64,000 nt of DNA from Acorus gramineus (taxonomy: Eukaryota; Streptophyta; Magnoliopsida; Acorales; Acoraceae). The position numbers were made by a program, and so were the translations under genes. The first letter of the stretch is position 1. Every line of letters begins with the position of its first letter. Location of the stretch: positions 1,116,001 to 1,180,000 of the forward strand of contig JAUJYN010000034.1 of the NCBI GenBank assembly GCA_030737835.1, written 5' to 3'. Positions 11,401 to 22,620 of the stretch are shown piece after piece. Under the pieces are notes generated by a model, which saw only the letters and a program-made list of their open reading frames with translations, did not search any database and was not told where the DNA came from.

Positions 11401-11837
11401 TCATTTATATAAATCAAACCACTTGATTAAGCTTAATCAAGTTCAATTAGGGCTTAAGCTTGATTAAAGAGTTTAAGTGGCTTTGACTTGGGGTCAACCC
11501 AACCACACAAAAAACAAAAAGGGTTGACCAAGTCATGAGCCCACTTTGACCGAGTCAACTCTCCCAATGACTTCTCGCTCGGTCAAAACCCGGATACGCC
11601 CCGGAACTGTGAAATTTCGGAAACGTTACCGGAATTTGATGAAATTTTCGTGAGTGGCTTAGAATGGCACCAGGACACATAATATGCAGTTAGATTTTCA
11701 ATCGGAGCCCTCAATCTCAGGGCGATAGCTAACAGCCCGAAATTTTAGCGGTTCCGATCGAAAAAACGAAAAAAACCAAAAAACTGCCAGAATGTCCCAA
11801 CGGTTACCAGAAGGTTAAAAGTGACACATATATAACA
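8454..11837 (-). repeat. LTR2 of the Tekay-family array, full length
   Basis: This 3384-bp LTR runs on the minus strand from TGTTATATATG at 11837 to GTGACA at 8454. It contains a CpG-rich Pro/Ala/Arg-like segment at about 10080-10880. It also carries an AT-rich promoter-like part with a TATATAAAT box near 11403-11413. It is nearly identical to LTR3. One LTR serves both flanking internal regions, as expected after recombination between elements. Confidence 0.92.
11403..11413 (-). promoter_or_regulatory. TATA-like box in LTR2
   Basis: The minus strand reads TTTATATAAATG, followed about 30-60 bases downstream by a CT-rich leader. This is a plausible U3 promoter. In LTR3 the matching place reads TTATTTAAATG, so that box is weaker, and LTR1 has lost the region. 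Confidence 0.5.
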
Positions 11838-11879
11838 TTCTCCCCCCCCCCTTAGGAAATTTTGTCCTCAAAATAATGC

Positions 11880-12117
11880 AAAAACATCTAGGAAGGGAAG
11901 AGATGTGAATACGCGTCACGCAAGGCGTCCTCGAGCTCTCAAGGGGCCTCGGCACCGGAACGGTGCTGCCATCGCACCTTGACCAGATGGATGGTCTTGG
12001 TGCGGAGCCTCCTCACGCGGCGGTCCATGATCACAATTGACTGCTCCACGAATGACTGTCCGGCTCGAAGACGAGCGGCTCGAACGGGATGACGTGAGCA
12101 GGATCGTGGACACACCC
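11880..12117 (-). pseudogene. Integrase C-terminal tail remnant (copy C)
   Basis: This is the minus-strand equivalent of 5590-5825 in copy B, with the same shortened and frameshifted tail and no catalytic core. It is identified by close nucleotide identity to copy B. Confidence 0.62.
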
Positions 12118-12414
12118 TTACCCAACTGCGAACCCACCACTCCCAAACGGAGGGGTAAGAATTGGCGCTGAGGTGAGCCTCCGCTTAAACTCCAGGAAGC
12201 TCTCCTCGCAAGACGGGGACCACTCGAACCGGACATCCTTCCGAGTAAGGCGGTTAAGAGGAACAGCTATCTTCGAGAAACCCTCGTCAAACCTCCTTCA
12301 ATAACCCGCCAAACTCGGGAAGCTCCGAATCCCTGCGGGGTTCGACGGTCGACGCCAATTTGACGCGACGAGCGTCTTGCCCGGGTCCACAGATATGCCT
12401 TCACCAAAAATCAC
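12118..12414 (-). pseudogene. RT thumb / RNase H remnant with a stop codon (copy C)
   Basis: This is almost identical to 5826-6122 of copy B, offset by 6292. One base change turns the Cys codon after LAGY into TGA (near 12298), so the copy B open frame is broken here. No catalytic residues are present. Confidence 0.72.
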
Positions 12415-13129
12415 ACAGCCCAGAAGGCCTTAAACTCCAACCAAAACTCGCACCTGATCTTCCATCCATTTGATGCTTCCATGGTATTCCTTGCCTGGGA
12501 AAAGAAACCTCGGGAGGGCACCATGAAATCCCGATATAGGATACCCCGACAACCAAACAAGGAACACGAAGTACCCTATCCCGGGTTTCAACGCTGACTT
12601 CACAAGGCCCCTTAATCCAGAAAGGAACACTAGAAGAAGACATCATTTTAAAGAACACTACTAACCCCTCCGGATCATCTATCTCTAGATGATCACCCAA
12701 CGATGTCCTTCAACATCCATTACAAGACCGAACCCAACATCATCGGGAATGGTCAAATCAACAATTTGGTCACGAGCGACCCGTCTTCGCCTCATCCACA
12801 CCCTCACTCCCGAAAGGAGACATTTTGGGACTTAGGGAGAGACTTAGACTGCTCTTCACCCCTGGTCCACCGGTAGCCTCTCCCCGCTCCGTAGCTCGCC
12901 TGGTCCTCTGACCGGGAGCCTGTCTAACGCCGGGGCTGTACTACGCGGATCCAACGAAGGGGAGAGCGATTCCACGCTCGCGGCACCATTCAATAATCTC
13001 TTCCCGGGTAGCCTCTACCTGGTATACTCCCAGATTCAGTACCCCTCCGACTGCATCGGTGGTACCTACTGATGGGAACTCTCTGCCAGGACGGTTAGAA
13101 CCCGGCTTCCTTAACCCAAACAACCGCTC
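12415..13129 (-). repeat. LTR-like spacer between gag and the pol remnant (copy C)
   Basis: This is non-coding and the same as 6123-6800 in copy B. Confidence 0.6.
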
Positions 13130-14628
13130 TTACACTCGCTCACCAAAATACCACACACACTTGCATAACAGCAACCAAACACACACCCACACATATATCC
13201 TATTACTAGAGAGCTGGGAACACAAGATAATACCTCGAACCATGATACCCGAAGACTGCGCCTCCTCGGCCGTAAGCGCTGCAACTCTGCCCTGGACCAA
13301 CCGCGGCTGAGGAGCAGGGGCACGCCTCGCCGGCTGCACTGGCTGCCTCCACTGGTCAACTCGACCACCCTGTGGCTGCTGCTGACGCTGAGGCTGCTGC
13401 GGCGGCTGGCGCGGAAGCTGCTGCTGCAAGAACTGCGGCTGCTGAGGCAGTACGCGGGGTCGGCCAGCATCAGGGCAATTGTATCTGATATGCCCGATGC
13501 GCTGACAATGAAAACAGCGCCTCGTCTCTGGTCGCCTCGTCTGGATTGGCACTGCTGCAATGGGTGCTGGATCCCACACTGGCACCGCATCTGCTGGAGG
13601 AGAGGCAGCCGCTGACTGATCGAAGCGGGGCCTCTTCTTCTTGCGCTGCCCCTGGTCCTGACTCCCGGAAGGACCCTGATCTGCAGAAGGGGTCGGAACC
13701 CCCACGATGATCCCGAGGTCTCGCTCGATGTCTTCGCTCGAGACACCAAGTCCGAGGACCTTGAGAATGCCTAGGAGGTGACGTGCACCCTGATGGCGCT
13801 GCTGAGACCCAACTCGAAACGGCGGCACCGCGTGTCCTCATCCATCACCAAGGCTGGAGCAAATCTGGAGAGCCTCGTGAAGCGCGTGGAGTAGTCGGCG
13901 ACAGACATGGAGCCCTGCGTCAGCTGCTCGAACTCCCGTATCACAATCTGGCGCGTCGAGAACGGGAAGTACTCCTCCAGGAAATACCTCTGGAATCCCG
14001 CCCAAGAAAGCTGCTCCACTCCCTCGGGGATGTCCACCACTCGGGTAGCCCACCAGTCGGCGGCGTTACCCTTCAGCATAAAGGTGGCCAGGGAGACACG
14101 CTGGCGATCGGTGCAAAGCATGGTCGAGAAGATCGTATCCACCTCCCTCAACCATCTCTCGGGAGCAAGGGGGTCCTCCGTCTGACCCTGGAACTCGGGA
14201 GGGTGGAGCTTCAAAAAGGCTGCGAGGCCACTCTGCTGCACCCTCGCTGCAGCCTCTAGCCCCACCTCCCTCTCCTGAGGATCCTGAACTCTGACCGCCG
14301 GAACCACCACGGGGACTGGGGGTACATCGGGTACCACAGGTGGATCTGCCACCAAAGGGACCTGCGGAACTGCCTCGCGGGCCACCCGTAGCTCCTGAAT
14401 ATCCCTCGCCTGCTCTGCCAACATCCTCGTCTGGGCCTCCAATGCCCTGGTCTGCGTCTCCACCAAATCTGCTAACCGCGCAAACGCGCGCTCCCAGGCA
14501 GGAGGCTCCTCTGCCGATCCTGGCCTCACGGCTGAGGACTCTCCAATAGCATCCTCGCCTCTGGCAGGTCCGGAAACCTCCAAAGGTCGAGAGGGACCTC
14601 GTCCGCGCCGTCCTCCACGAGGAGGCAT
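13130..14628 (-). pseudogene. Tekay-like gag, frameshifted after the capsid (copy C)
   Basis: The frame opens with MPPRGGRRGRGPSRP at 14628. It is intact through the capsid block to about 13771, ending near SSAIRVHVTS. A two-base loss near 13730 (tcgctcgatg where copies A and B read tcgctcgactg) shifts the frame. The following frame holds an intact zinc knuckle, CFHCQRIGHIRYNC, and the Gln/Pro-rich tail, and stops at 13130. The damage is at a different place from copies A and B, so each unit was inactivated independently. Gag normally packages the element RNA. This copy would give only a truncated capsid. Confidence 0.85.
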
Positions 14629-14729
14629 ATCAGCACCCTAAGAAAACCAGACACTAGGATCAGAATACTCATATAGAAATCCTAGGACACATCTCTACGA
14701 AAGAAGACAATTGGCTCTGACAGGACCAG

Positions 14730-14741
14730 GCTCTGATACCA
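14730..14741 (-). other. Primer binding site, initiator-Met type (copy C)
   Basis: The minus strand reads TGGTATCAGAGC, five bases inside the LTR3 end at 14747. Confidence 0.9.
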
Positions 14742-14746
14742 ACTTT

Positions 14747-17700
14747 TGTCACGCCCCAGGGCCGGCCGTCCCCGGGACGCGGCAAGTGTATATATGATAT
14801 CAGTAAACAGGAGTCAATAATATACCATAAACAAGCAACTAGAATGACACACAGACAACAAAAAGGCTGACATGATATATACACCAAAATGCGGAAGCGA
14901 AAGACTGAATCTGTAATTAAAACATACTACAGACTCGATACACAATCATCTGTCCTGTGAGAGCCAATATACACAATATACAACTGAATATATACAAACG
15001 CGTGCTCAAGCACGGAAATAAAATACATACAGCCAAAAAGGGATGCTGATAGCCTCTAACACTCGCGGGACGTAGCGCTGCTCCGCTACTGAAGGAATCC
15101 CTCTGAAGGCTCCTCCTGCTGATCCGGCTCAGTGGCAACTGGAGAAAACAATTGTGCGAGGGGTGAGCCACACGCTCAGTGAACAGCACAACCCATGCAT
15201 CACAGCTATATTAACCATAATTAAACAACAACCAGCCTCAAAGTGGCATAACATCATAAATCCGGTGGTTCGTACAACGCCAAACCACCACACCCTCACC
15301 CTCGATGGGTGACATAGGATGTTGGGACATACTAGTCTAATAATCATCCTTAGACCACAATTCCACAAACCAGTGGGTCACCTCATGGCTGACCCACCAC
15401 ACCCTCACCCTCACCCTTCTATGGGTGACATAGGATATTGGGACTGACTAGGCTGTTGGTCACCCTTGGTCCACCGATAGTCTCTCCTCCACTCCGTAGG
15501 CCGCTTGGCCTTCACCCACAACTTCAGCACAGTCCGTCACAAATATCGGGAGGCGCCTACTGATGGGAGCCCTCGGAAGGGACGGCCTTTCCAACGCTGG
15601 GGCAGTCTCTACACGGATCCAACGAAGGGAAACAGAACAGCCTATCCATACGCATATGATCCACTCGGATCCGCCGACCACACATCTCTACAACTCTAAT
15701 GCCTTGAATTCTTCAGAATTCCAACAGGGCGCATAACCAGGATGCGGGGAAACATGCATTATACTAATAAAAAGGGTGGAATATTAACGGGGAAAGAATC
15801 CTTGGGAGGGCTGCGTGAGGTCCCGATATAGGACATCCCGACAACCAAACAAGGAACACGGAGTACCCTAGCCCGGGTCTCACCGCTGTCCTCGCGAGGC
15901 CCCTCCCCTATAATATTCACTAAGACAGACTAATAATCACATGCTCGCATTTTATTCAAACAAATTAAACTAAATGGGAACATGCATCGGTCGGGGCTTT
16001 CCTAGCATGGAAACATGATAACAGGGTGCATGGTTCTTATACGGGCCCTAAGGGTATATGTCCCTAGCATACAAATCTAGAGTGGCATGCATACTACAGA
16101 TTATCATGCTTACATAGTTTTTTTTCATATTAAGCAGGCTAACATTTACAATGGTGCCCCAGGGGAGGACGGTACACGCCCAAGTGCATGTAACGCCTCC
16201 CTACTGGGTTGGATCGTCCCACTCACCGGTATCTGGGTCGTCGCGCGACCGTCCGTCAAGATCTACAAGACAGGTATTTAATATGGTGAGTAAAATCCAC
16301 AAATACCTCAAACAAATACACAAAACATTATAAAAGTACCCAACACTCGGGCAAACGTACATACGGCCCGTACGCACGTTAGCCATATGTACGTTTGCCC
16401 TAGCACTCCGACTCACTCCCGCAGCCCCGGCAACCATCCGCACGGCCACCCGCCCCCGGATGCACCACCGCGCCACAGCCCGCGCACCCAGGCGCACCGC
16501 CGGGCCCCTGCCCGCCCGCCTGGACATGCAGTCGAGCCACCCGGGTGCACCGCGCGCCCACTGCACCCTGCCGCAGCAACCTGCGCGCACCCCGCACGCC
16601 CCGCGCTGACCCGCGAGCACACCGCACGCCCCGCGGGCACCTCCAGCCCCGCTCCGCGGGCACCACCAGCCTCGCCCTGCGCGCACCACGGGCGCACCAC
16701 CCGCTCGCACCCACTGCCCTCCTCACCGCGCGCACGCCTGCGCCTCTGCCCAGCGCCCAGCGCTCAGCACCCGCGACCAGCTCCCAGCGCTCAGCGCCCA
16801 GCACCTGGGACCCTCACCCAGCGCCCACGCGCACGCCCGCGCAACACGCGCCCAGCGCGCCTGGCAGCACGCGCCCAGCGCGCCTACCAGCCTGCCCGCG
16901 CTGCTGCCCGCGCTGCCTGCCTGCGCGCATCGCCGAGTGGCCCAAGCACCGCTTGCCTGCACGCCTGGGCACTGCTCGCCTGATGCCTGAGCACCTCTTG
17001 CCCAGCACGCCTGCGCGCCCAGCCTGCCTGCCAGCGCACACAGCCCAGCCAGCCTACCCCGCACACCTAGCCCTGCCAGCCCTACCCAGCGCGCCCAACA
17101 CGCCCGCAGCACCACCCGAGCGCACGCCGCGCGCACACACTCGCGCGCCCGGCCACCTGGTGCGCCTGCCTGCTGCGCCCGCTGCTAACTCACCCGGGAC
17201 AGCCGCCCACCCTACCCGGACTGCCTAACCTCCTGCCCGACCACCCAAACTCCCTTCCACAGCCACCAACGGCCTCCGACCACCACCCACAGCCCTCCGA
17301 CGGCCACCCACCGCCGCCGACCACCACCCAACCTCATATCCACCCTCCTAACATACATCTAAGCATGAAAAGAGAGGAAAAAGGGCTTACCAAGGGAAGG
17401 AGAGGATGTTCGGTAGCTCTTCGCGCACCGAAACCTTTCCCCAAAGGCCTCCAACACCGAGATCTTCCTTGGCTCTCGAATTGGCCCAAATCAAAGGAGA
17501 AAAGAGGGGGGATGAAGGGGCCAAACTCCTCGGAATTCGAATCCGAGAACACTGGGGCGTAGATCGGGACCCGATCTAGCCTTTCTATGATTTAGGTTTT
17601 TAGTTTCAAGCCCTCCAAGGGGCTCAAAACCAAGAAAAATGGAGAAGGGGAGAGAGAGAGCTAAGGGAAGAAGATGATGAATAGTGGGCAACCTTTTTAG

Positions 17701-18140
17701 ATTTCATTTAAATAAGTCAAAGCAACTTGATTAGGGTTAATCAAGTTCAATTAGGGCTTAAGCTTGATTAAAGAGTTTAAGTGGCTTTGACTTGGGTCAA
17801 CCCAACCACACAAAAAAACAAAAAGGGTTGACCAAGTCATGGGCCCACTTTGACCGAGTCAACTCTCCCAATGACTTCTCGCTCGGTCAAAACCCGGATA
17901 CGCCCCAGAACTGTGAAATTTCAGAAACGTTACCGGAATTCGACGAAATTTTTGTGAGAGGCTTGGAATGGCACCAGGACACGTAATATACAGTTATATT
18001 TTCAATCGGAGCCCTCAATCTCAGGGCGATAGCTAACAGCCTGAAATTTTAGCGGTTCCGATCGAAAAATGAAAAAAATCAAAAAACTGCCAGAATGTCC
18101 CAACGGTTACCAGAAGGTTAAAAGTGACACATATATAACA
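14747..18140 (-). repeat. LTR3, upstream LTR of the array
   Basis: This 3394-bp LTR has TGTTATATATG at 18140 and GTGACA at 14747 on the minus strand. It closes the array. The sequence to its right belongs to a different, plus-strand element. A CpG-rich segment lies at about 16400-17200. The five bases after 18140 (GCGTC) would be one copy of the target duplication. The other copy is outside the window. Confidence 0.92.
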
Positions 18141-19289
18141 GCGTCGCTGCGTGACCCTGTTATCCATTGGGTTCCTACCCATGTTTCCTGCCAGAGCCTA
18201 AGTCTAGTCGTATAGATGATGAGTCGTAGGATTGTCATCCGAGTCCTCTTGTTTCAGAAGTTATCTTAGGTTGCTGACATGCCTCCTCGCATCCGTTGAC
18301 GTGGACGTGACCCCCTGGACCCACCCTTAAGTTGTCGACTGAGTCGACTGGTTAGGGTCAGTTGTTAGATCTCTTGTGCGGGATTAAGGCTTGGGTAGGA
18401 GATTCCAGCCTAGTAGTGTGATAATGATGAATTGGTTGCAATTTCTATGGTATAGATTGCGTCTCGAAAATGTAGCTCTTTCCCATGTATCGGTATCGCT
18501 GGTAACCATTGAGTTCGTGTGCAGCGCTTGTGTAAAGTGTTGAGGATGTGGCGTGTTGCTCATTAAGGGATGATGTCTTCTTCTAGCCTTCCTACTCAGA
18601 ATTAAGGGGCCTTGCAGGGTCAGCGTTGAGACCCGGGCTAGGGTACTCCATGTTCCTTGTTTGGTTGTCGGGATATCCTATATCAGGACCTCATGGTGCC
18701 CTCCCAAGGTTTATTTTCCCAGTCAAGGAATACCTTAGAAGCATCAAATTGATAGTGGATTTTTCCCTCACTTGGAAGGTGCTGTAGCGAGTGGTGATGC
18801 GTATGATCGGGATTGGGTGCGTCCTATTGCAGCTCAGTGGGCGATCGCTAGTGGACAGGGTTCCATAGTGGCATCTGGAGTCGCTTCGATATATCATTGT
18901 GCGTAGTAGCTGCCCGGTTGAGGCCAGAGCCCTGTGAGGTGCTCCCAGATACTATGCTTGTGGTGCGCCCATATGGCAGAGATAGTAGGCTTGGGAGGCT
19001 ACCAGGTAGAGGCCACACCGGGAGAGTGCTGCTAAATGATGTCGAGTGCGTGGACTCCCCGTGATGAATCTGCCCATGGAGTGCAGGATGCTAGAGTTCC
19101 AATGGTTGTAGATGAGCGACCTATCTCTGGCGGCATGTGAAGCACAGTTGTGGATACTGTCGCGTTTTGCCCCACATTGGTCGCAAATAAGGAGACGCGA
19201 TGCTAGCGTTCGTGATGGGACTCAACTGCCCTATCAGATAGAGATGACGTCGCATAGGCATTGTCGAGGTTCGACGACCCCCTTATTGC
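18141..19289 (+). repeat. Degenerate LTR-like/spacer part of an old Tekay-like element
   Basis: This is non-coding in its present state. The block at about 18590-18740 matches, in the opposite orientation, the spacer of the array (compare 780-850 and 6230-6310). The opening resembles 25615-25660. It is clearly older than the array inserted at its left edge. Confidence 0.6.
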
Positions 19290-19690
19290 ATGTCTTGTGG
19301 ATTAAGTGCAGTTGAGCGACTTACCAAGCGTGTAAGTGTCATCATGAGCGCCAGCCATGCTCGAGGAGCAGAATCTGGACTTAATTGTTCGAGGTGTTGT
19401 TTTGATCTCCCCGTGGAGGTTGAAGATCAATTACCTTTGCCGCGAATCGATGATCTATTTGACCAGCTCTGGGAGCGAGTGTCTGCTGTTAGATCGATCT
19501 TCGCACAAGGGTACCACAAGTCGGAGATCCGAGAGTTGGACATCCCGTAGATGGCCTTTTGTGACCGTTCAGGCACTACGAGTTTTAAGTACTGCCGTCG
19601 GGGTTGACGAATGCGCCGGATGCCTTGTGGATCTCAAAAGTTTTATTGGGTTCCGTGGACTACTTTGGAGTAGTCTTCATTGAGATTGCT
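19290..19690 (+). pseudogene. Degenerate reverse transcriptase of a Tekay-like element
   Basis: Several pieces of the Ty3/gypsy RT fingers and palm can be read. They are LPLPRIDDLFDQLWE, then GYHKSEIRELDIP, then an eroded segment ending VDECAGCLVDLK where family members have a conserved NAPAAFMDLM-type stretch. The usual KIDLRSGYHQ motif is damaged. The YxDD catalytic box is not visible in frame. Stops and frameshifts are frequent and many changes look like C-to-T decay. It belongs with the integrase remnant that follows on the same strand. Confidence 0.72.
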
Positions 19691-19779
19691 GTGGTGTGAT
19701 GAAAAAGGTGATGTGGGTGACCTTGTTTCCCCAGGTTGGCATGCCCTCAGGCAAAGTTCGAGAATCATCATTGAGTGGA

Positions 19780-20540
19780 AAGCGTCAGTCCATCGAGATT
19801 CCTCAGTGGACGTGGGAGTGGGTTATCAGGGATTGTTGCGGACTCGCTAATGTCACATTCGGGTCACGACGCCGTCTAGGTGATCATTGACCGACTGACT
19901 AAGTCCGCGTTTCCCTCCCTAACCCAACTGATTGAGTCTCTGGACGCCTTGACGTGGGTTTTCACCTTCGCGATTGTTCGTCTTCATGGCACTCCAGTCA
20001 GCGCTATTTTCGGTTGAGACGCGAGGGTTACTTTGAGGTTGTGGCGCAGCCTTTGGCGCGAGCCTCCATTTAAGTATAGCGTTTCATCGCCGATGGACAG
20101 CCAGACAAAGAGGACGATTCAGACCTTGGAGGACATGCTAAGTGCCTGCGTGCTCGATGATGGGGGCAGTTGGGTGAGGCACCACCCATTTGTTGGGATA
20201 TGCCTGCAACACGACTGCCATTCGACCACCCAGAGGGATCTGTGAAAGGCACTCTACAGGTGCAGTTTTATACCTCCCTTGTGTTGGGACGGTTGAGGAG
20301 CGCCAGTTGGAGGGGCCATAAGTTAGTTGTTTGACCTTGCGGTGGCCGGGTTGGTTCGTGTGTACATCTGCACCTCCCAAAACCGACAAAAGGGCTACCC
20401 AAGTCGTTGTCGCCAGGGGCCTACCTTCGGGTTTGGCGACCATGTTTTCAAGAAGGTGTCCGGGTTTAAGGGCACCCTCTGTTTTGACGTTCGGGACAAG
20501 CTAAGTTGGCTCTTTAATGGGACTGTTTCTCGTCATTGAG
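19780..20540 (+). pseudogene. Degenerate integrase of a Tekay-like element
   Basis: Integrase pieces appear in the expected order. They are IEIPQWTWEWVI (the pre-core PEWKWE-type block), DRLTKSAFP-like decay near 19890, LHGTPVSAIF near 19985, and the well-kept TKRTIQTLEDMLSACVLD followed by GGSWVRH (about 20105-20180). These are typical of Tekay/Del integrase around the catalytic Glu, but the SER-type Glu position reads TKR here. The later part (20380-20520) includes RQKGYPS and FGFGDHVFKKVSGFKG. Multiple stops make it non-functional. It gives the orientation and lineage of this old element. Confidence 0.78.
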
Positions 20541-20723
20541 TGGATTGGGGAGGTGGCTTATCATGTGGTCTTTCCCCCACAGCTGGCTCATGCCCACGAC
20601 GTCGTCCTTGTCTCATGATCGGGGCGTTATGTCCAAGATCCTACTCATGTCATTCTGTTCGACCGCCTCATCCTCGAGGTGGATTTGTCGTTCGTGGAGC
20701 AGTGGATCGAGGTCAAGGACAAG
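20541..20723 (+). pseudogene. Integrase C-terminal tail of the degenerate Tekay-like element
   Basis: Translation shows eroded forms of the tail seen in copy A: AYHVVFPPQLAHAHDVVHVS, DPTHVILFDRLILEVDLSF, VEQWIEVKD. It is cut sharply at 20723, where the Athila-like LTR begins. That element inserted into this one. Confidence 0.7.
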
Positions 20724-21917
20724 TGTTAGATATTCAAAAAAATATATTTTTATATGCTTTCAAGAATTGTTTTGGAACATTTCCCTATGTAATTATTCAT
20801 ATATACATGCATATTAGGGAAGTTTCTATTCTTTATATTCAAAGCATATTTTGCACAAATTGACAATATTTATACAATTAATATGCATTATCATATTTTT
20901 CATATAGAGCCATATTTTAAAATTCAGAAATCTAAATTTGGCAGTATTTAAATTTGGCAGGTTATAAATTGGAGAAGGAATTAGCATTCAAAGCTTCATC
21001 AAAACTTCTAAAAATGATCCACCAAATCAATAAAATCTTCAATCAAATCAGCTTTGACATCTCCAACAAATCAACAAGATCTCTAACAGATTTTGCAATT
21101 ATATCTCCAACATATTTTGCAAATCAGCATTAACAACTCAAGCAAATCAGCATTTACAACTAATTCAACCCTCAAAACCCCTATAAAAGGGCACTCCAGG
21201 GAGAGAGGAGGATCTCTGTATTCAGCCAAGGAGAATCTCAGCATTCAGCCAAGGAGAGATTTATTTTCAGTTTCTTTTCTGTTTTTAGTTTTTGTTTTTA
21301 TTTCTTTAGTATTAGAGACAAATTCTCTTTTGTTTTCAATAAAGTGCATTATTATTTTATGGAATATTTTTATTTTTATTCTAGAATTTCATCAACCATG
21401 GTAGGCTAGAAAATCCTTCCATCAAGGAGAGGATTCCACCCCATGAGATTGAGTGATTGATTATTTTCTTTGTGCATTGATGTTTTCTGATTTGTTCTTC
21501 ATGTTTATATAGTTTCTTCAACTCAGATTTCTTTTGATTATGGGTATTTTTAGATCTTCCGTCGTTCTACTTAGATGGGATACGGTTGATGCTTTATAAA
21601 CCCTATTTTTAAATCGAGTAGAAGTGAACTGCTTTTGAAATATTCTGTTTTCATTGAATGCAAAAGAAAGAATTATCACGATATTCGTGGGGTGGATTTC
21701 CAATCCTTGGTGATCTTTTTTTATACATTGACTTCAACCTAAGCTTTTCAAATAATTTGTTTTTAAACCTTTTTGCCAAATATTGATAATCTTGTACTTT
21801 TATTCGTTTGCTTCAATAGCCTCCCTGTGGATTCGACCCCTTGCTACCACTTTCTACCTAGGTAAGGGTTTTATGTTGGCAAAGACGAGATTTTAACGAC
21901 AATCAAAGCCACCAACA
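20724..21917 (+). repeat. 5' LTR of an Athila-like element
   Basis: This LTR of about 1.19 kb runs from TGTTAGATATTC to CACCAACA and is followed at once by the primer binding site. It contains a TATA box at 21183-21189 and an AATAAA at 21338-21343, so U3, R and U5 can be told apart. The LTR is AT-rich, unlike the Tekay-family LTRs. Confidence 0.82.
21183..21189 (+). promoter_or_regulatory. TATA box of the Athila-like LTR
   Basis: CCCTATAAAAGGGC lies about 155 bases before an AATAAA signal, the usual spacing of an LTR promoter and R region. Confidence 0.6.
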
Positions 21918-21920
21918 AAT

Positions 21921-21938
21921 TGGCGCCGTTGCCGGGGA
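21921..21938 (+). other. Primer binding site of the Athila-like element
   Basis: TGGCGCCGTTGCCGGGGA starts three bases after the LTR end. In plant Athila and Tat elements this form is usually assigned to tRNA-Asp. That assignment is from family knowledge. Confidence 0.8.
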
Positions 21939-22620
21939 GGCAAGGTAAGTAACGGTAAAGGTTGAAGGTATCAATTTTTTTTTTCTTTTCTTAAAAAAAA
22001 AAATAAAAAATAAAAAAAAATATTTTTCTTTTATTTGGTTTGCAGGAAGAAGAGAGAAGGATGAGGAACATAAAGCTCAAGACTCATTGATCTAATTCCA
22101 CTTCAAATTTTTGGATTTCCGGAGTGAACATACTCCGTAGGTAAGTTCTCCATTGACAAAAGCTCTTGTTTTAATGTTTGTTGTGCATTTAGCGTATTCA
22201 TTTGCATAAATCAACTTAAGGGCAAAATTCATTATATATAAAAAAAAAAAGATAAGGTCGGTATTTCATCAATCGTCCTTGGCCCAAAAATCACTACATT
22301 GCATGATTATCCCAAGCCAATTAAAATAAAATCAATTAGACATTGGCTTTAGGATTCTTGAGCTCATTAAGGCAAAGACCACCAAAAGTTCCACCAATTA
22401 TGCTCTTTGATCATGTTGATGTCTAGGAAAGCTTTGTCCCTCTAAGGGAGACACATTGTGTTCTAGGAGGGTGGTACTTAAGCGGGACCATTGTGACCCC
22501 ACCACTACCTGGAGGCTGACCTGGTCAACGTTTCATAGGATCGAATTGGAGGCTTAGGTGTACTCTTCAAACCTGTTAGGAGCTGTCTAATCTAGGAGAG
22601 GGGTTCAAAATTTTTGTTGC
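21939..22620 (+). other. Leader of the Athila-like element
   Basis: This is a non-coding 5' leader between PBS and gag. A long A/T homopolymer stretch lies at 21975-22030. No other structure is recognised. Confidence 0.6.

Larger units (their letters stand above)
11838..14746 (-). mobile_element. Internal region C of Tekay/Del-like non-autonomous element
   Basis: This 2.9-kb internal region between LTR2 and LTR3 has the same order as B: PBS (14730-14741), gag, LTR-like spacer, RT/RNase H remnant, integrase tail and polypurine tract. It differs from B by scattered substitutions and small indels only. Confidence 0.88.
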
